A DNA stretch of 64,000 bases from positions 20,486,498-20,550,497 of the forward strand of contig OU964921.1 of assembly GCA_918807975.1 (NCBI GenBank). The letters run 5' to 3'. Position numbers and translations under genes: made by a program. The stretch comes from Aplidium turbinatum. Lineage: Eukaryota; Chordata; Ascidiacea; Aplousobranchia; Polyclinidae. Under the pieces are notes generated by a model, which was not told the origin of the DNA, did no database searches, and saw only the letters and a program-made list of their open reading frames with translations. Shown here piece after piece: positions 22,269 to 33,875 of this stretch. The first letter of the stretch is position 1; each line of letters starts with the position of its first letter.

Positions 22269-23379
22269 ATGCGAAACGAAGACTGTCAAAACCGAACCTC
22301 GACCCGGAACGCTCAGCACAGGACCCAACGAGAATCGCTCTTTTCAGAGCGCGGCAGTTCCACTGTCGACAACTACCGTCGTCCCACCATCTTACAGCTG
22401 AACGCTGAGGGCATCACATCCAGCAAAATTGATGTGATCGAGCAGCTCGCTCATAAGGACCGAGCTCTTGTCATCCTCCTCCAGGAGACCCACTGCACTT
22501 CTGCAGACAAGCTAGTAATTCCACACTACTCACTAGCTGGGTTTACCCAAAGCAGGAAGCATGGCCTTGCCACGTTTGTCCATGAGAGCTTAAACTGAAC
22601 GCTTGCAAACTCCTCCGCCAATGAGGAAATAGAATGGGTTTGTGTGAGCATTGAAAATTACAACACCATCAATGTATACAAGCCACCATCCTCACGCCTG
22701 AACCCATCATCAATACCCGCATTCCCCTCACCCAGTATCTATGCTGGTGACTTTAACTGCCAGCACACCTACTGGAGTTACAAGTACATCAACAGCGACG
22801 GAGAATGCCTGGCTGCTTGTGCTGCAAACAACCTCGCCCTCCTTTACAATCCAAAAGATCCAGCCAGCTTCTGGTCCGGACGCTGGGGAACGGGCACAAA
22901 CCCTGACCTGGCCTTTGCAAGCATGGATACAGACAGCTCTCTTCCTGACAGACGTGTGCTAGAGAAGTTCCCAACACCGACCTTCGCTTATCACTGCCCC
23001 TAAGCTTGTCTCTCCCATCCAAGTGCCCCAGTGAAGCGATGGAACTTCAGAAAGGCCAATTGGAATCGCTACAGCCTCATAACCAATCAAACCGCAGCGG
23101 AACTACCCTCACCTTCTACCGCCAACGTGGATGAGGCTTACCAAGACTTCTGCCGTGCTATCAAATCCGCAGCTAAACAAGTTATCCCTGGCGGCCGCCG
23201 AAAGAACTACACGCCGTGCTGGGATTCAGAGTGCGAAACTTTATACCGCTCTTATATTCGTGCCTCACCAGGTGCTGCCTCTATCTCAGCCGCAACAAGA
23301 CTGCTTGATCGGCTGGACTCACGGAGGCTAGAGCGATGGAAAAACACCGTCAACACTATCGACTTTACACCCTCTAGCC
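22269..23379 (+). pseudogene. LINE AP endonuclease and linker
   Basis: The frame from 22269 gives ILQLNAEGI, LLQETHCTSADKLVIPHYSL and, after the TGA at 22596-22598, continues in the same frame with EIEWVCVSIENY, VYKPPSS, YAGDFNCQH and LPDRRVLEKFP. A frameshift near 22980-23000 precedes VKRWNFRKANW and GRRKNYTPCWDSEC. The endonuclease catalytic landmarks (E in QETH, D and N in GDFN) are present. The TGA falls at the same codon as in the copy at 1115-1117. Confidence 0.85.
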
Positions 23380-23778
23380 TAGTGGTTCTCAAACTAGGGT
23401 CCGCGGTCCTTTTGGGGTCCGCGAGACAATTTTCTAGGACCGCGAAGCACCTTCCAAAAAAATAACACGATCCCAAAGAAAAAAAATTTTGTGGAAAGTA
23501 AAAATTTTCAGGCAACTTGTTATCCAAACCAAACTTAAAAGATATATTTTAGTAAGCTGGCTTGGCATCCCTTCACACAGTTTTTTAAGCCTAGCATTTC
23601 GTTTTATTGTGATAGAAATATACTTGACTAAAAAGGAAGTAGGCGAAGTTGATTAAGGCTGGTTATTTTTACTGATTTAAGTTTTGAATTGAATGCTTTT
23701 CAGAACTTTTAGCTTTTTTAGCCTTAGTCAAATTCGCCAAAAATTAAGAATATTTTAACTTAAATTTGAGTACAAAAA

Positions 23779-24003
23779 GTGAAAATGGCTCAGCCTCGAA
23801 AAAAATTAAGATCCAATGATTCCTATGTTCAATTTGATTTCACTACGATACATTCTGGAGAAGAAAAGCCGCAGTGCGTGCTATGCTGTAAGGTTTTAGC
23901 AAGTTCTGCTCTAAAACCTAGCAAGCTGAAAAGACATTTGGCAACACATCGTCCAGATTATCAAAACAAAGATGCAGATTTTTTTAAACGGCTAATAGTT
24001 TAG
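23779..24003 (+). pseudogene. BED zinc finger of ZBED5-like hAT transposase
   Basis: A 74-codon frame: MAQPRKKLRSNDSYVQFDF, then KPQCVLCCKVLASSALKPSKLKRHLATHRP. It has the BED C-x2-C and H-x4-H layout and the LKPSKLKRHL block of ZBED5/FAM200 proteins, and ends just after FFKR. In complete relatives the protein runs on for several hundred residues; here it stops at 24001. Confidence 0.8.
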
Positions 24004-24071
24004 TTAGGTCAAGATTTGGTAGCACTGGTGATCAATGGAAGGAAAATACTGCAGGGTTAATGGCCTCCTAC

Positions 24072-24294
24072 CTGGTTTTTATTTTTCGTTGAGAGTTTTC
24101 GGTCATTTGTCCGAAATGACTTGAAAAAATTCGGTCAATTTTATTTCTTTCGGTCTTTTTATTCATTTTTGGTCATCTATAGTCAATTGACTATATATTT
24201 TTTCGGACATTTTGACCGAATTGACTATATTTTTTTCGGACATTTTGCTAAAAAATTGGTCAATGACCGATAAATGACCAAAAAAAAAACCCAG
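24072..24294. mobile_element. 223 bp MITE with 8 bp duplication
   Basis: Target duplication CCTCCTAC at 24064-24071 and 24295-24302. Ends CTGGTTTTTATTTTT and, reverse-complemented, CTGGGTTTTTTTTTT. The interior is made of repeated CGGTCAnTTG, GGACATTTTG and GACTATAT phrases. No coding capacity. The 8 bp duplication suggests a hAT relation but the ends are not typical CAG-type. Confidence 0.75.
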
Positions 24295-24819
24295 CCTCCT
24301 ACAAAATTGCAAGAAAAATAGCTATCGCTAAAAACCCTCACACTATCGGAGAACAACTGATTTTGCCTTGTTGCCAAGTTATTGTATCAAACGTTTTGGG
24401 AGAATCTGAGTTCAAAAGCTGAAGTAAGTGAGTCTGTCAAACGACACTGTGAGTAGGAGAACATCTGAGCTATCGGAAAACATTTTGTCGCAGGTGGTGT
24501 CAAAGATAAAGAATGTCACATTGATACCTAGCTCAAAACATGTTAGATGTAATGCACAATATCAAGATCATATTGAACCAAACGGAACCTAACATAGAAC
24601 TGATTCCAACATAGATTCCAACACCCAAGCAGGTGCACCCATTTTGTTGACGTGTGCAGTTTTAATTGCATGTGTAGGCAACAAATAAATTATTAAGCTT
24701 GTTTGCCGTTTTTGCGCTAATTTGCCTTAAGTTTTTGGAGGACCATGAGTCGTTGAAAAAATCGCAAGGGGACCGTTCAACAAATTTTTTGAAAAAGTTT
24801 GAGAACCACTGCTCTAGCC

Positions 24820-26809
24820 GGATAGCATGGAGTACTGTTAACAACCTTACGGGCCGTTCAGCACGCCCTTCCCGCCAATGCCCGGTTACTGCCAATAACA
24901 TCGCATCAGAACTAGTGAAAAACGGGACCTACAACATAGGCGACCGCAAGTTCTCCAAACTTGTAAAGAGGGAAACGTCTGATCTCTGGAAAATCCCAAC
25001 ATCAAACGAGGAAAGCATTTCTGGTAAATTTACGTCCGATGAGTTCGCCGCTGCTCTACAATCAACTAAGACCCGTAAGGCCCCTGGTCCCGATAACATC
25101 TGCCCCGAACTTGTACTCCATGCTGGCACCGCCATGAAGTCTTGGCTGCGCAAATTCCTGTCTTCCTGCTTATGCCAACTCAAAATCCCCAAAATTTGGA
25201 GACGAGCCAAAGTAGTCGCAATCCCTAAGCCTCATAAGCCACAAGAGGATCCGAAGAGCTATCGACCTATATCTCTTCTCTGTATCCCTTTTAAAATCTT
25301 CGAACGTCTTATCTACACTAGAGTCGAACCAATTATAGACCCACTCTTGCCCCGGGAACAAGCTGGTTTTCGACGTGGAAGATCTACTGTAGACCAAGTC
25401 ACTCTCATGACTCAAGACATCGAAGACTGCATTGAGGCAAAGACGAAGGCCGGTGCTGTGTTCCTTGACCTCACAGCCGCATACGACACCGTATGGCACC
25501 AAGGCCTCACCTGCAAACTCTTCCGTCTGCTCCCGGACAGGCACATGTTCCGCATGATCATGAAGCTCGTTTACTACAGAAGCTTTACCCTCACCACCGA
25601 AAGTGGTAAACCAAGCAGGTTACGACGCCTTAAAAATGGCGTCCCTCAGGGATCTGTCCTGGCCCCCCTTCTGTTTAACATCTACATTCTACATCCACGG
25701 CTTGTCAATCACGGTATCCGCAAAGTACGCCTATGCCGATGATTTGGCCATTTTACACTTGTCGGATCAATGGGATACATTAAAAGAGACTCTAAACCAG
25801 GAAATGTCGACACTTTTGGCATACCTCCAGAGATGGAGACTCAAGCTCAGCGAAACCAAAACAGTGACGACAACCCTCCACTTAAACAACCGGGAAGCGA
25901 AGCGTGAGCTCAAGATCAACACCGATGGAAAAATCCTGCCCTTCTGCCCAAACCCTAAATATCTAGGGGTAGTCCTGGACACTGGAAAGGTCGCTCACTT
26001 ACCGTCAACATTTGGAGTCACTACGCAAAAAGATCTCAACACGCACAGCTTTGCTAAGGCGTCTGGCCGGCTCAGGCTGGGGAGCCGGAGTCGATACCCT
26101 GCGCATTGCCACCATCGCGCTAGTTCACGCTCCAGCAGAATACTGTACACCTGTCTGGAGCCGCAGTGCCCACTGCCATCAAATCGACACAGCCATAAAC
26201 GACGCCTTGCGTATCGCGACAGGATGCCTGCGACCTACACCATCGGAAAATCTCCCTGTCCTTGCAGGCATCCAACCAGCTGAGCTTCGACGCGAAGAAG
26301 CTATCCTGTCTCTTTCTCGTCGCGCTACGAACCCCAACCACTTGCTCTACTCAAGTCTCTACGAGTCTGTGAACGAGAAACCTCAGCGACTGAAATCAAG
26401 ACACCCATTTGTACGTGCCGCACAACTTCTGATGAAAACCGCTGAAGACCAATCCATCAGTGCGGCTACCTGGGCAGACCACCAATGGAGCTCGGAGTGG
26501 AAGAAGAACTCCTCAAGACTCCAAAGTTTCATCTCCGACACCAGCAACCACCCAACCGGAATGCATTTGCCAAGGAAGGCCTGGGTGCGGCTCAACCGCC
26601 TGCGTACTGGCGTCGGACTATTCCGCTCCAACATGCACAAACGGGAGATCGCTCCATCCGCGATTTGTGAGTGTGGCAAGGAGGAACAAACCGTAGACCA
26701 CACCATCTGTAGCTGCGCCGTCTACCATGCGCCAAATGGTGTGCGTAGTCTGCGTGAACTGGATGACAAATCAATTCAATGGCTGCTCGACACCTGCCCA
26801 AACATCTAG
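24820..26809 (+). pseudogene. LINE reverse transcriptase and C-terminal region
   Basis: The RT is in frame from about 24820 to 25742: FTSDEFAAALQ, TRKAPGPDNICPELV, IWRRAKVVAIPKP, SYRPISLL, EQAGFRRGRSTVDQV, FLDLTAAYDTVW, NGVPQGSVLAP. The catalytic YADDLAIL follows in another frame near 25730, after a frameshift near 25690. A further shift near 26000 leads to the C-terminal frame 26012-26809, with LRRLAGSGWG, CTPVWSRSAH, and a Cys-His knuckle CECGKEEQTVDH near the end, usual for I/Jockey LINEs. No RNase H domain was recognised. Two frameshifts, otherwise well preserved. Confidence 0.88.
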
Positions 26810-26903
26810 ACCGCGCCGCCGCCACTGCCCAAGGGTGGTAAAAGGCAGAGCCCCTCGACCCCTGGAGTGGCGAAAAAGGTTTAAACGAAGAAGAAGAAGA
26901 AGA

Positions 26904-27437
26904 TTATTTTATTTCTATTTGCTAACTCGTGTTTTCGCTACTTGGCGAAAACGTGGTTCGGGCTTTTACGATGTGCAAACCTATTGGACGGACGTCCCGT
27001 GTTAGAGTGTGCAGTGACTATTCCACATCACAATAAATTGAACCTGTCTCTTTTTGACAATATATATACGCTTCACTCAACACATGTGGAACTTGAGTCG
27101 AAAGTTAGGAAGAAGACAGGTTGGGTAGCAGTTAATATATAGCTGCTACCAGGAAGAAAGAACAACACGTGAAAGGATACATTTATTTTTTTGTGACTGC
27201 TCGACTGTGATTCGACTGATTGCGTACTTCCCGGCCGACAAATCTGCCATTTTTGTTGATTAAACGTCAACAGACGTTGAATTAATGTAAAACTAACAGA
27301 TTGTGTTAACTGAGCTGCAGAACAGAAAATAAAAAGATGAATTAATACAGCACAATCCTGATTAAATAAACCTCTAAATGTGAATTTGTGAAGTCAATTT
27401 TCGTTGTCTGTCGGATCCTTATTCAATATGCTACTGA
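26904..27437. other. Intergenic with two small hairpins
   Basis: No gene. Hairpins noticed: GTTTTCGCTACTTGGCGAAAAC near 26930 and GGTAGCAG...CTGCTACC at about 27123-27151. Confidence 0.5.
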
Positions 27438-27740
27438 TCAAGAGAGCATGGAAACCGAAATTTCTGCTGATGGCGGAAAGTTCCTCCAAGTTGTCGGGTG
27501 AGGAAGTTTTTTCACGATATCCTTTTTTAGAAAAGCACACTCATCGTCTACTTTAAAGACAAAAGACAACTTTTCCTCGGACTTTCCAGGCACTTTTCTT
27601 AAAAACTTTGCCTCAATTTCTCCACCTTCATTGAAGCATTCGATTTGACCAATGCAATGCACAGGTCGGGTTTTCCCTTGCATGTTGCTAGTAGGCTGCA
27701 GGTGACAAACAAATTCAAACTTCAATAGACTAATGGACAA
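27438..27740 (-). pseudogene. C-terminal fragment of a DDE transposase-like protein
   Basis: Minus-strand frame with VHCIGQIE, EIEAKFLRKV, LSFVFKVDDECAFLKKDIVKKLPHP. This matches the short beta-rich tail (KFLR..., F.F...DD..., DIV.KLP.P) that I know from the C-termini of many invertebrate transposon-derived proteins. A possible splice acceptor (CTGCAG) lies just before PTSNMQGK. Nothing of the catalytic domain is visible. It adjoins the motif-rich repeat at 27832, which may be its own terminal region. Confidence 0.4.
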
Positions 27741-27831
27741 ATTATTTTTCCAGAGAGTCAGATTATTAAAGATTAAAGTACACTTTTTTAGGTATTTAAT
27801 GACTACATATATCATCACTTAAAACTGGCAG

Positions 27832-28256
27832 CTGAAGTGAGGTAAGTTGAGCCACCGGCTCAACTTACCTGTACATCACTGGCTCAATTTACCTCAAGGC
27901 CGCCATGAAAAGTTAAACTGAAATTTCTTCAGTCATACATGAGCTAGCAACCTCACTTTAATAGTTTCTGAATAAGCTAACATCAGTGATTACTGTTATA
28001 CATATCAATCCTGGTGTATGCCACAGACATTTTGTACAACCAAAAAAAACGTTTTTATCAAAAAGTTAAAAAACTTCCGAAAATCACTAAAATCAGTTTT
28101 TCTGTCTTTCTACAAGACAAAGACCTGTAGTATTTGCAGAACAGCTTCATATAAGATAAACGGTCAGGTAGGTGGCAGTAGCAAGTTGATGCAATCTTTA
28201 TTTTTCGAGTTACGGGGAGTGGCTCAACTTACCCACTGGCTCAACTTACCTCACCT
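27832..28256. mobile_element. Transposon ends with repeated GGTAAGTTGAGCC motif
   Basis: Left cluster at 27837-27896 has three copies of GGTAAGTTGAGCC or its inverse; right cluster at 28219-28254 has two. The outer ends are inverted (TGAGGTAAGTTGAGCCA on both sides). No clear target duplication. The organisation parallels the element at 54657-55640. Superfamily not assigned. Confidence 0.5.
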
Positions 28257-29343
28257 TCTCCTATGCAAAAAAATTTAGCTAAAAAAATGTGAATGACACA
28301 TTATTTTACTAGTAAACATGATAATTATTAATTTTCTTCTTATATTTGCGCAACGCTCAGAGTTCAAGGTGGATACCACTACACCTGGCAGGTTTACAAT
28401 TTTCCATAGAAAATGGAATTGTAACCTAACTCATCATTAATGCGCCAACTCCGGGAACCGTCTACACACCCAAACATTCAGCAGGCAAACCATACATGGA
28501 AGATATCTACCATGAAGGTGGACTTACTCTGACTGAAGGGAGATGGTAATCTGTTGATGTGTAAATGCCTCAAGCTTAACTACCTGTCTCGACTTTCTTC
28601 TTGTTGATGTTGGAGCAGACTAGGAAGTGCTGGTCAAGCTCGAGAACGAGTACGTTTTGGTAGATAATTGATTTTAATTTAATTTGAGTTTGTTTGCGTG
28701 TATGCTTCTTCTTGATGCCCGCTTGAAGAAGGGAAAAAGGCAACTGCAGTCTGGTGTCTCATTTGGTGGAGAAACCAGAAAGGAGCGGCCAGAGGAAGGG
28801 CAGCTTTCGCTGACCCCAGAGTCCTCTATTGATGGGCGGCTGCAACCCTGTCATCCCAGGGCGAGTGGAACGAGGGAGAGGGAGGGTTAAGACTTCCCGC
28901 TACAATCACTCTTCCGGCAACGGGCTGTTTCAGCTGAGTGAGAGGGATGGGTTAAAGATAAGTTGATACGCCTTTGGCTGTCTACACTTATTCAACGATG
29001 TTCAATGACCGTGCTGATCTAGGGAAACTCACCGCTGCAATCAGTCTCCCTTACCATCAAGGAGCGGCTGAAGAAAGAGTCTCGACTGATTCTTCTTTCT
29101 TCTGACAGTAGGAAAAGGTTTGGAAGGAAGGGAAATGTCAAATGACAAAAGAATGTTATGCTTTTGTGGTATGTCTTTGTTTTCGTCATGATGACCCACA
29201 GGGCTTGTATGGTGGACAGTTTTGTGCTCCTTATGTATGTGTTGTCAGTATCTAGAGATATCCTCTTTTGGATGATGATATGCTTGGCGACATTCATCAT
29301 GGTCAAAAGCATTTGGTTCATCTTTTGTCCGCCGGGAAATTAA
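28257..29343. other. Probable 3' flank of the Tx1-like LINE, no gene
   Basis: Downstream (minus strand) of the last coding trace of the LINE. More GC-rich around 28.7-28.9 kb. An ORF at 28684-28890 has no recognisable domain. I see no RNA gene. Confidence 0.4.
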
Positions 29344-31920
29344 TTATAAAGGACCATACCCTTTGTTATTACGATGTCTTCGTTGGTTAGGTCTGAATTG
29401 TTTTTCCAAGCGCTCCCATATTCCTAGCGCAAAGGAGCACTCGGTGAGGACGTGAGCCACGTTGTCATCAAGTTTTCTGCAGAATTTGCAATTTGTTATT
29501 CTACCGGATTGTAGTGATCTTTCAAATTTACCCCATTTGTATTCTCCATGAGCTATCCTATAGGACGTGGAGGATGGGTAAGGGGGCAGGAGGAATTCGA
29601 TTTCCTTGTTTTTTAAAAGAATTTTGTTCCAAGAAATATTTTTTCTATGTTGGTCAATCTTGTGCATTTTCTTTTCAATTTGGGTTTTCAGATGAAGATA
29701 AATGTTTTTATAGGAAGTGTTTTCCCGATCGTGTTTCAAGCCTGTTAGTTTGCAAAAGGTCTTGAAGATGTCCACATACATTTCATTTGCAGTCCACGTA
29801 CTGGTCCACGTCCACGTCCACGCAAATGGACATTTGCAGTCCATTTGCATGTCCACATACATTTCATTTGCAGTCCTCTGCCCAGGCATTCCGGGCATGC
29901 GGAACGCTGTTGGAAAACAAAAGAAGATTGATGTGCTTCTTTTTGTAGCTCGAATGAAACATGGCCCATTCATGTCAGATTTCGATGGCGTCTTCTATAC
30001 GTAGAAGATGGCAAATGGAATCGATGCGGCTTGTTTGAAATTTGGATTGGATATCCACCATGTTGATGCCTCCATCTTTGTCAGGAGAAAGTGTTCTGCT
30101 TCTCTGGAGTTGTTCGAATGGTGAAGGATACCAGAGGAAGTTGAAAACGATTTTGTTGAGGTTTTTGAGGTGTTGGTTTGTTAGCATCAGCACTATACTC
30201 AAATGCAATGTGACGTGTAGCAAGAGTGTTGATAGTGGAAATGTTTCCGTAGAGGGAGAGTCTTCGTGTTTGTAGATGTCGGCGATCGTCTGAGTTTTTT
30301 TGATGGCTGTCTGCCAGTTCATTTTATCCAGCTCTGTTTTGTTTGTTCTTAGCCAAGTGCCCAGGATTTTGATGTTGTTCAAGATCGCAGCTTCAGGAAA
30401 GAGCTTTTGAGCTTGGTGGGCCAGATCATTTTTGAATGCCAAGATCTGGGTCTTTCCCTGGTTCACTTTCTAGTCGGACATGATCTGTACAAGGCTAGTT
30501 CTTTGTAGATTTCTTCGAGAGATTTAATGTCCCTTGTTATGAATGTGGTGTCGTCCGCATATTGTTGTATTTTAATTGTCAGCTTGGAAAAGCGAAAACC
30601 GTTGATAAGTTTTTTTTTATGCGACAGGTGAGCAGGTCAGCACAGATTATGAAGTAGAGCATGCTGAGTGGGCAATGTGCATCCCTGTTGAATGCCCCTT
30701 TTGACGTTGATTCGTTTGGTTGGGGCTCCACTTATTTCTATCTTGCTTTTTGCTTTGTTGTAGACCACAGACAGGTAGTTCATCATTATTGGTTTCACGC
30801 CGAGTTTCTTCGATTCCATAGAGAGAGGAGTGACTTACTCAATCGAAGGCTTTTTCAAAGTCAGTTGTCATGATGTACATTGTACAGTACAAGTTCCTGT
30901 GTTGCGTTTGAGATGCTTTCAGGGCGGCTTGTATGTTCTTTGTGGCATGCTCTAATCTGCGGTTTGGCAATCCACACTTCTGATTTAGACAAATCAGGTT
31001 AGTGATGATGGGTGTGAGTCTGTTGAAGAGGATTTTACTCAAAATCTTGTAGTCTGTGTTGAGGAGAGAGATCGGTCTCCAGTTTTTGAGCTTTTTATCC
31101 TTGTTTCAAGATTTACTTCACTTTTGCTTCTCTCATGGAGGGGGTTATTTTTATTTCTCAAAATCTCTAATTTTACAATATACACTATAGCAATTTGTAA
31201 GCATTTCCAAAATGTCGTGACCACAGGATCCAGGTGCAGAATCTTTGTTCAGAGAGTCGATGGCGGTTTTTACTTCTTTTGAAGTTATCAGCTGTTCCGC
31301 TTGTTCAGCTGTGTCCGTCAATTCTGGCTTCTCCCAGAATGTCCAGGTATCTGTCCTTTTCTTGAGGTTTGATGTCGTCACACCCCATAGGGAATGATAT
31401 AATCATGCGACTGATGTAATTATAATGATACTACACCCCATATGTAAAACTTTGATGAGACACTGGGGGTATTCCATGGAGAGCACAAGTTGCAAATGCG
31501 GATAGGAGCAAATAATACAACATCTACTCGAATGCCCTGACCTAAAAGCAAGGTGCTTTTCAAGGATTTGGTCGAGTTCAGCGATAGAGCAAGAGCTTGC
31601 GTGATGCTCTAGGCTACGGCCGTGTGACACACGATGAAGAAGAAGACTCCAAAGGAAGCGATAGAAGCTGTGTACTTTTTTGAGTATGTCGTCTTTCTTG
31701 ATGAGAGTTGTTTGCGTCGTGTATCTCCGTGATAGAACTGCGCTGTTGCAATTTTTTTCTTCTGCTTTGATAAAGCTTTTGGAGGGTTCTTCATCGCTTA
31801 TTGGAGTTGTTCTGTATCTGATTTGAGAACTGATTGCTTTGTAATCGGAGAAGTTATTAATTTTCTCCAAGAATTCCGGTCGACGCTCTTCCAATGTGTG
31901 GTTCGGGTGAGCGTCCAGAG
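29344..31920 (-). mobile_element. Tx1/L1-like LINE, RT and C-terminal region, decayed
   Basis: Minus-strand pieces in order: SKSFIKAEEKNCNSAVL and ILKKVHSFYRFLWS (linker, 31640-31920); EVKTAIDSLNKDSAPG (RT start, 31151-31381); DFEKAFD at the end of 30839-31042; GIQQGC in 30637-30819; NQGKTQILAF and LNKIVFNFLW (30466-29975); and a C-terminal knuckle NCKFCRKLDDNVAHVLTECSF (29344-29760). This order and the style of the C-terminal region fit the Tx1/L1 group. The RT active-site FADD region is not readable. Several frameshifts and stops are present, the endonuclease is missing, and another LINE tail is inserted at about 31400-31646. Confidence 0.7.
31400..31646 (+). mobile_element. LINE 3' tail inserted in the Tx1-like LINE
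   Basis: A plus-strand fragment with a C-x-C-G...H-x3-C knuckle (STSCKCG, one stop, then IIQHLLECPDLKARCF), a stop after EQELA, and a GAAGAAGAAGA tail ending at 31646, the mark of I/Jockey-type LINEs. It interrupts the coding trace of the minus-strand LINE. Severely 5'-truncated; no target duplication was found. Confidence 0.6.
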
Positions 31921-31969
31921 TGTGGAGCATAGGCTCCTATTGGCTTGATTGTAATCTTCTCTTCGCTTG

Positions 31970-32640
31970 AACGCGACATCTTGCAAGAGATCGATCAGTC
32001 GATTGTTTGAATTTTTATTTGCATCTGTATTCTGTAGGGATAAAATGTGGGTAACCACCAATAATAAAATGAGCCCGATCGTGAAGACTTTGAATAACTC
32101 CCCACAGGAGCAACGCACGATATATCCCTTAGGACCAGATCCACTTTGACCTCACCCGATGCCTTATCCACCGCTGAGGCTGCCACCCTGACGTGCCTGA
32201 CAATCGGTTTTCCTTTCCTAATTTGGGGGATGATCTCATGGACTCTCCCCAGGCGGTACCTCACTCTCTTAGTTATATCATCTGGAGAGCCAATCACTAC
32301 TAATCGGCCAGGCTTTACGTTTTTCTCCAAACTGGCCCACTTATTTCTACCCTGCATAATCATAAAAAATCTATGCCGCTGTTAAAGAAAGGTTTGTTAT
32401 AGGCCGTGGTTCTTGGTAATGGTAAATCAGACATAAGCTGCCTGATAGGTCTTGCTTTCTCCAAAGCACATGGAGTGCAGTCTTGCAAATAATGTTTCAC
32501 CGAAGAATTACCATTTGCAATCCAAAAACAATGACGAGTAGATATCAGTGTCTGTTGCACACCACGGTGATAGCTATCATAATGAGCCTCAACGACAACT
32601 AGCCAAAGTTTCAACATAGGGGATTTATTTATGTACCTTT
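31970..32640 (-). mobile_element. BEL/Pao fossil, integrase fragment
   Basis: A short relic of a BEL/Pao LTR retrotransposon on the minus strand. Its recognisable parts are the zinc-binding start of an integrase (HRGVQQTLISTRHCFWI, CTPCALEKARP) and the C-terminal DUF5641-like part (GRVHEIIPQIRKG). Most of the element, including LTRs, gag and RT, is missing, and what remains is broken in a few places. It is older than the element at 33876. Confidence 0.65.
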
Positions 32641-33514
32641 TCGAAATTTCTATACGTACAGGACTTTCTTCCCCGTTACTCTGCGGAAGGTATACGTTTA
32701 AGATGTTTATGTTAGTGTTGCCACTTTTGATGTTGAGATGATGTATTCAGTTATGTAATGTGGTGTGGTGTGTGATTTCTAATCTGTCATGCAGTGGCGT
32801 ATCCTTGTTGGTTGAGCAAGGGAAGCAATAAAACTCGCGGAGGGTTAGAGCGTGTCGAAGGCACATGTATTCCAGGGGGGTCATGCCCCCCTCCGAATTT
32901 TTTTTGCAAAATTGCACTCAAATAATGGATTATAGTGCTTTCTGGAAACACTTTTAAGGTAATATTTGTATGAGTTTTATTAGCACATAAACAGCTATTA
33001 ACTTATTAAAGGTAGCTCTTACACACAAAAGGGCAAAAACTGCGGCTAAAAGTAGAGAACACCAAAAACTCAGCTACAGCTACCTACAGTACTGCTGCAG
33101 TAACTTAAGCCAGTATTCATTTCAGTCAATTCTAGCCTAGACCTCACATATCCTGTCTTATGCCAAAGTCTATCCAGCCAGGATAACAGTGTAAAGCCAA
33201 CATTAGGGTCAAACTTTTCCTTACGAGGCCGATATAAACCTAACAGGACCTTAGATTTTCTCATTACGTAGCCTACTGGCACAATACCGGGGTTGCCAGA
33301 CTATGAAAAGGCCTTAAAGCCAAAATATTACATAAAAAGTTAAATGGATATTTACCTGTTTCTATTAAATATAATAAAATACGTCTTGTAACGGATTTTA
33401 ATAAATTGTAGCAAACACAATTCTGAAAGTACCCCGAAAAATAGCAAGTATAAAAGGACTGTAGCGGATGAGTGTTAATCCCTTACAGTCGTGACATCTG
33501 GCACCACTGGCTGA
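32641..33514. other. Intergenic with one hAT-like end
   Basis: At about 32793 CAGTGGCGTATCC followed by a G-run and C-run block (CCAGGGGGGTCATGCCCCCC near 32872) resembles the ends of the hATs at 13503 and 15469. No partner end or target duplication was found. Otherwise no gene. Confidence 0.4.
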
Positions 33515-33520
33515 TTTAGA

Positions 33521-33875
33521 AGGTGAGCGTGGTAGGCACTTTGCATAGGACAGTTTTCCTTGCGAATCAGCTGATTTCAGTCATGTGACTCAGCACGTGA
33601 TATTCTGACCGATCTACTCGAAAGATTTTAATACAAAGAAAATTAAAGGGTTAAGGTTAGGGAAAGGGAATAGTCATTTCGATTGCGTGGGTTCGATTCC
33701 CACCCTCTGCTAATGTTCTTTTTTCTTCAGCAACTGAACTGACTGCAAGAAGGATCTTAATGACTGTGATCAATTGAGTTTATAAGGAAAATTGTCTTAC
33801 CTTTCTTAACCAATGCGCCGCGGCGCAATGGTGGTAGCTGGTTTGCACGGAAAACTGTCCTATGTTAAAAGTGCC
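33521..33875. repeat. Foldback element with tRNA-like box, split by the BEL element
   Basis: Inverted arms: 33521-33570 (GGTAGGCACTTTGCATAGGA, CAGTTTTCC) and 33847-33875 continuing at 43928-43940 (GGAAAACTGTCCTATG, GTGCCTACC). The right arm is cut by the BEL/Pao insertion. Between the arms lies a GGTTCGATTCCC box at about 33690. Same plan as the 1768-2196 foldback. Confidence 0.55.
33655..33715 (+). repeat. tRNA-like B box remnant
   Basis: GGGTTCGATTCCCACC with a following CTCTGCTAATG and a T-run; similar in layout to the minus-strand box at 1931-2008. The 5' half does not fold as a tRNA. Confidence 0.35.

Larger units (their letters stand above)
23380..24811 (+). mobile_element. Charlie-like hAT inserted in the LINE
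   Basis: Perfect 8 bp duplication CTCTAGCC (23372-23379 and 24812-24819). Ends TAGTGGTTCTCAAACT and, reverse-complemented, CAGTGGTTCTCAAACT. It keeps the N-terminal BED finger ORF but lacks the catalytic domain. A 223 bp MITE is inserted at 24072-24294. Thus the LINE is older than the hAT and the hAT older than the MITE. Confidence 0.92.
22213..26903 (+). mobile_element. I/Jockey-like LINE, nearly full length, split by a hAT
   Basis: Begins with a GGGGGG-AAGAACAGTCACCTTCACG leader and ends with a GAA repeat at about 26888-26902, typical of the I group. After removing the hAT at 23380-24811 it is about 3.25 kb. Order: endonuclease from 22269, linker 23031-23379, RT 24820-26000, C-terminal region to TAG at 26807-26809. 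There is no ORF1 before the endonuclease. Copy 1 at 1-1470 is the same family in opposite orientation. Inactive, with an in-frame TGA at 22596 and several frameshifts. Confidence 0.9.

Noticed and set aside
28684-28890. 68-codon ORF in a GC-richer patch
   Set aside because: No domain, and strand opposite to the neighbouring LINE; probably its untranslated region.
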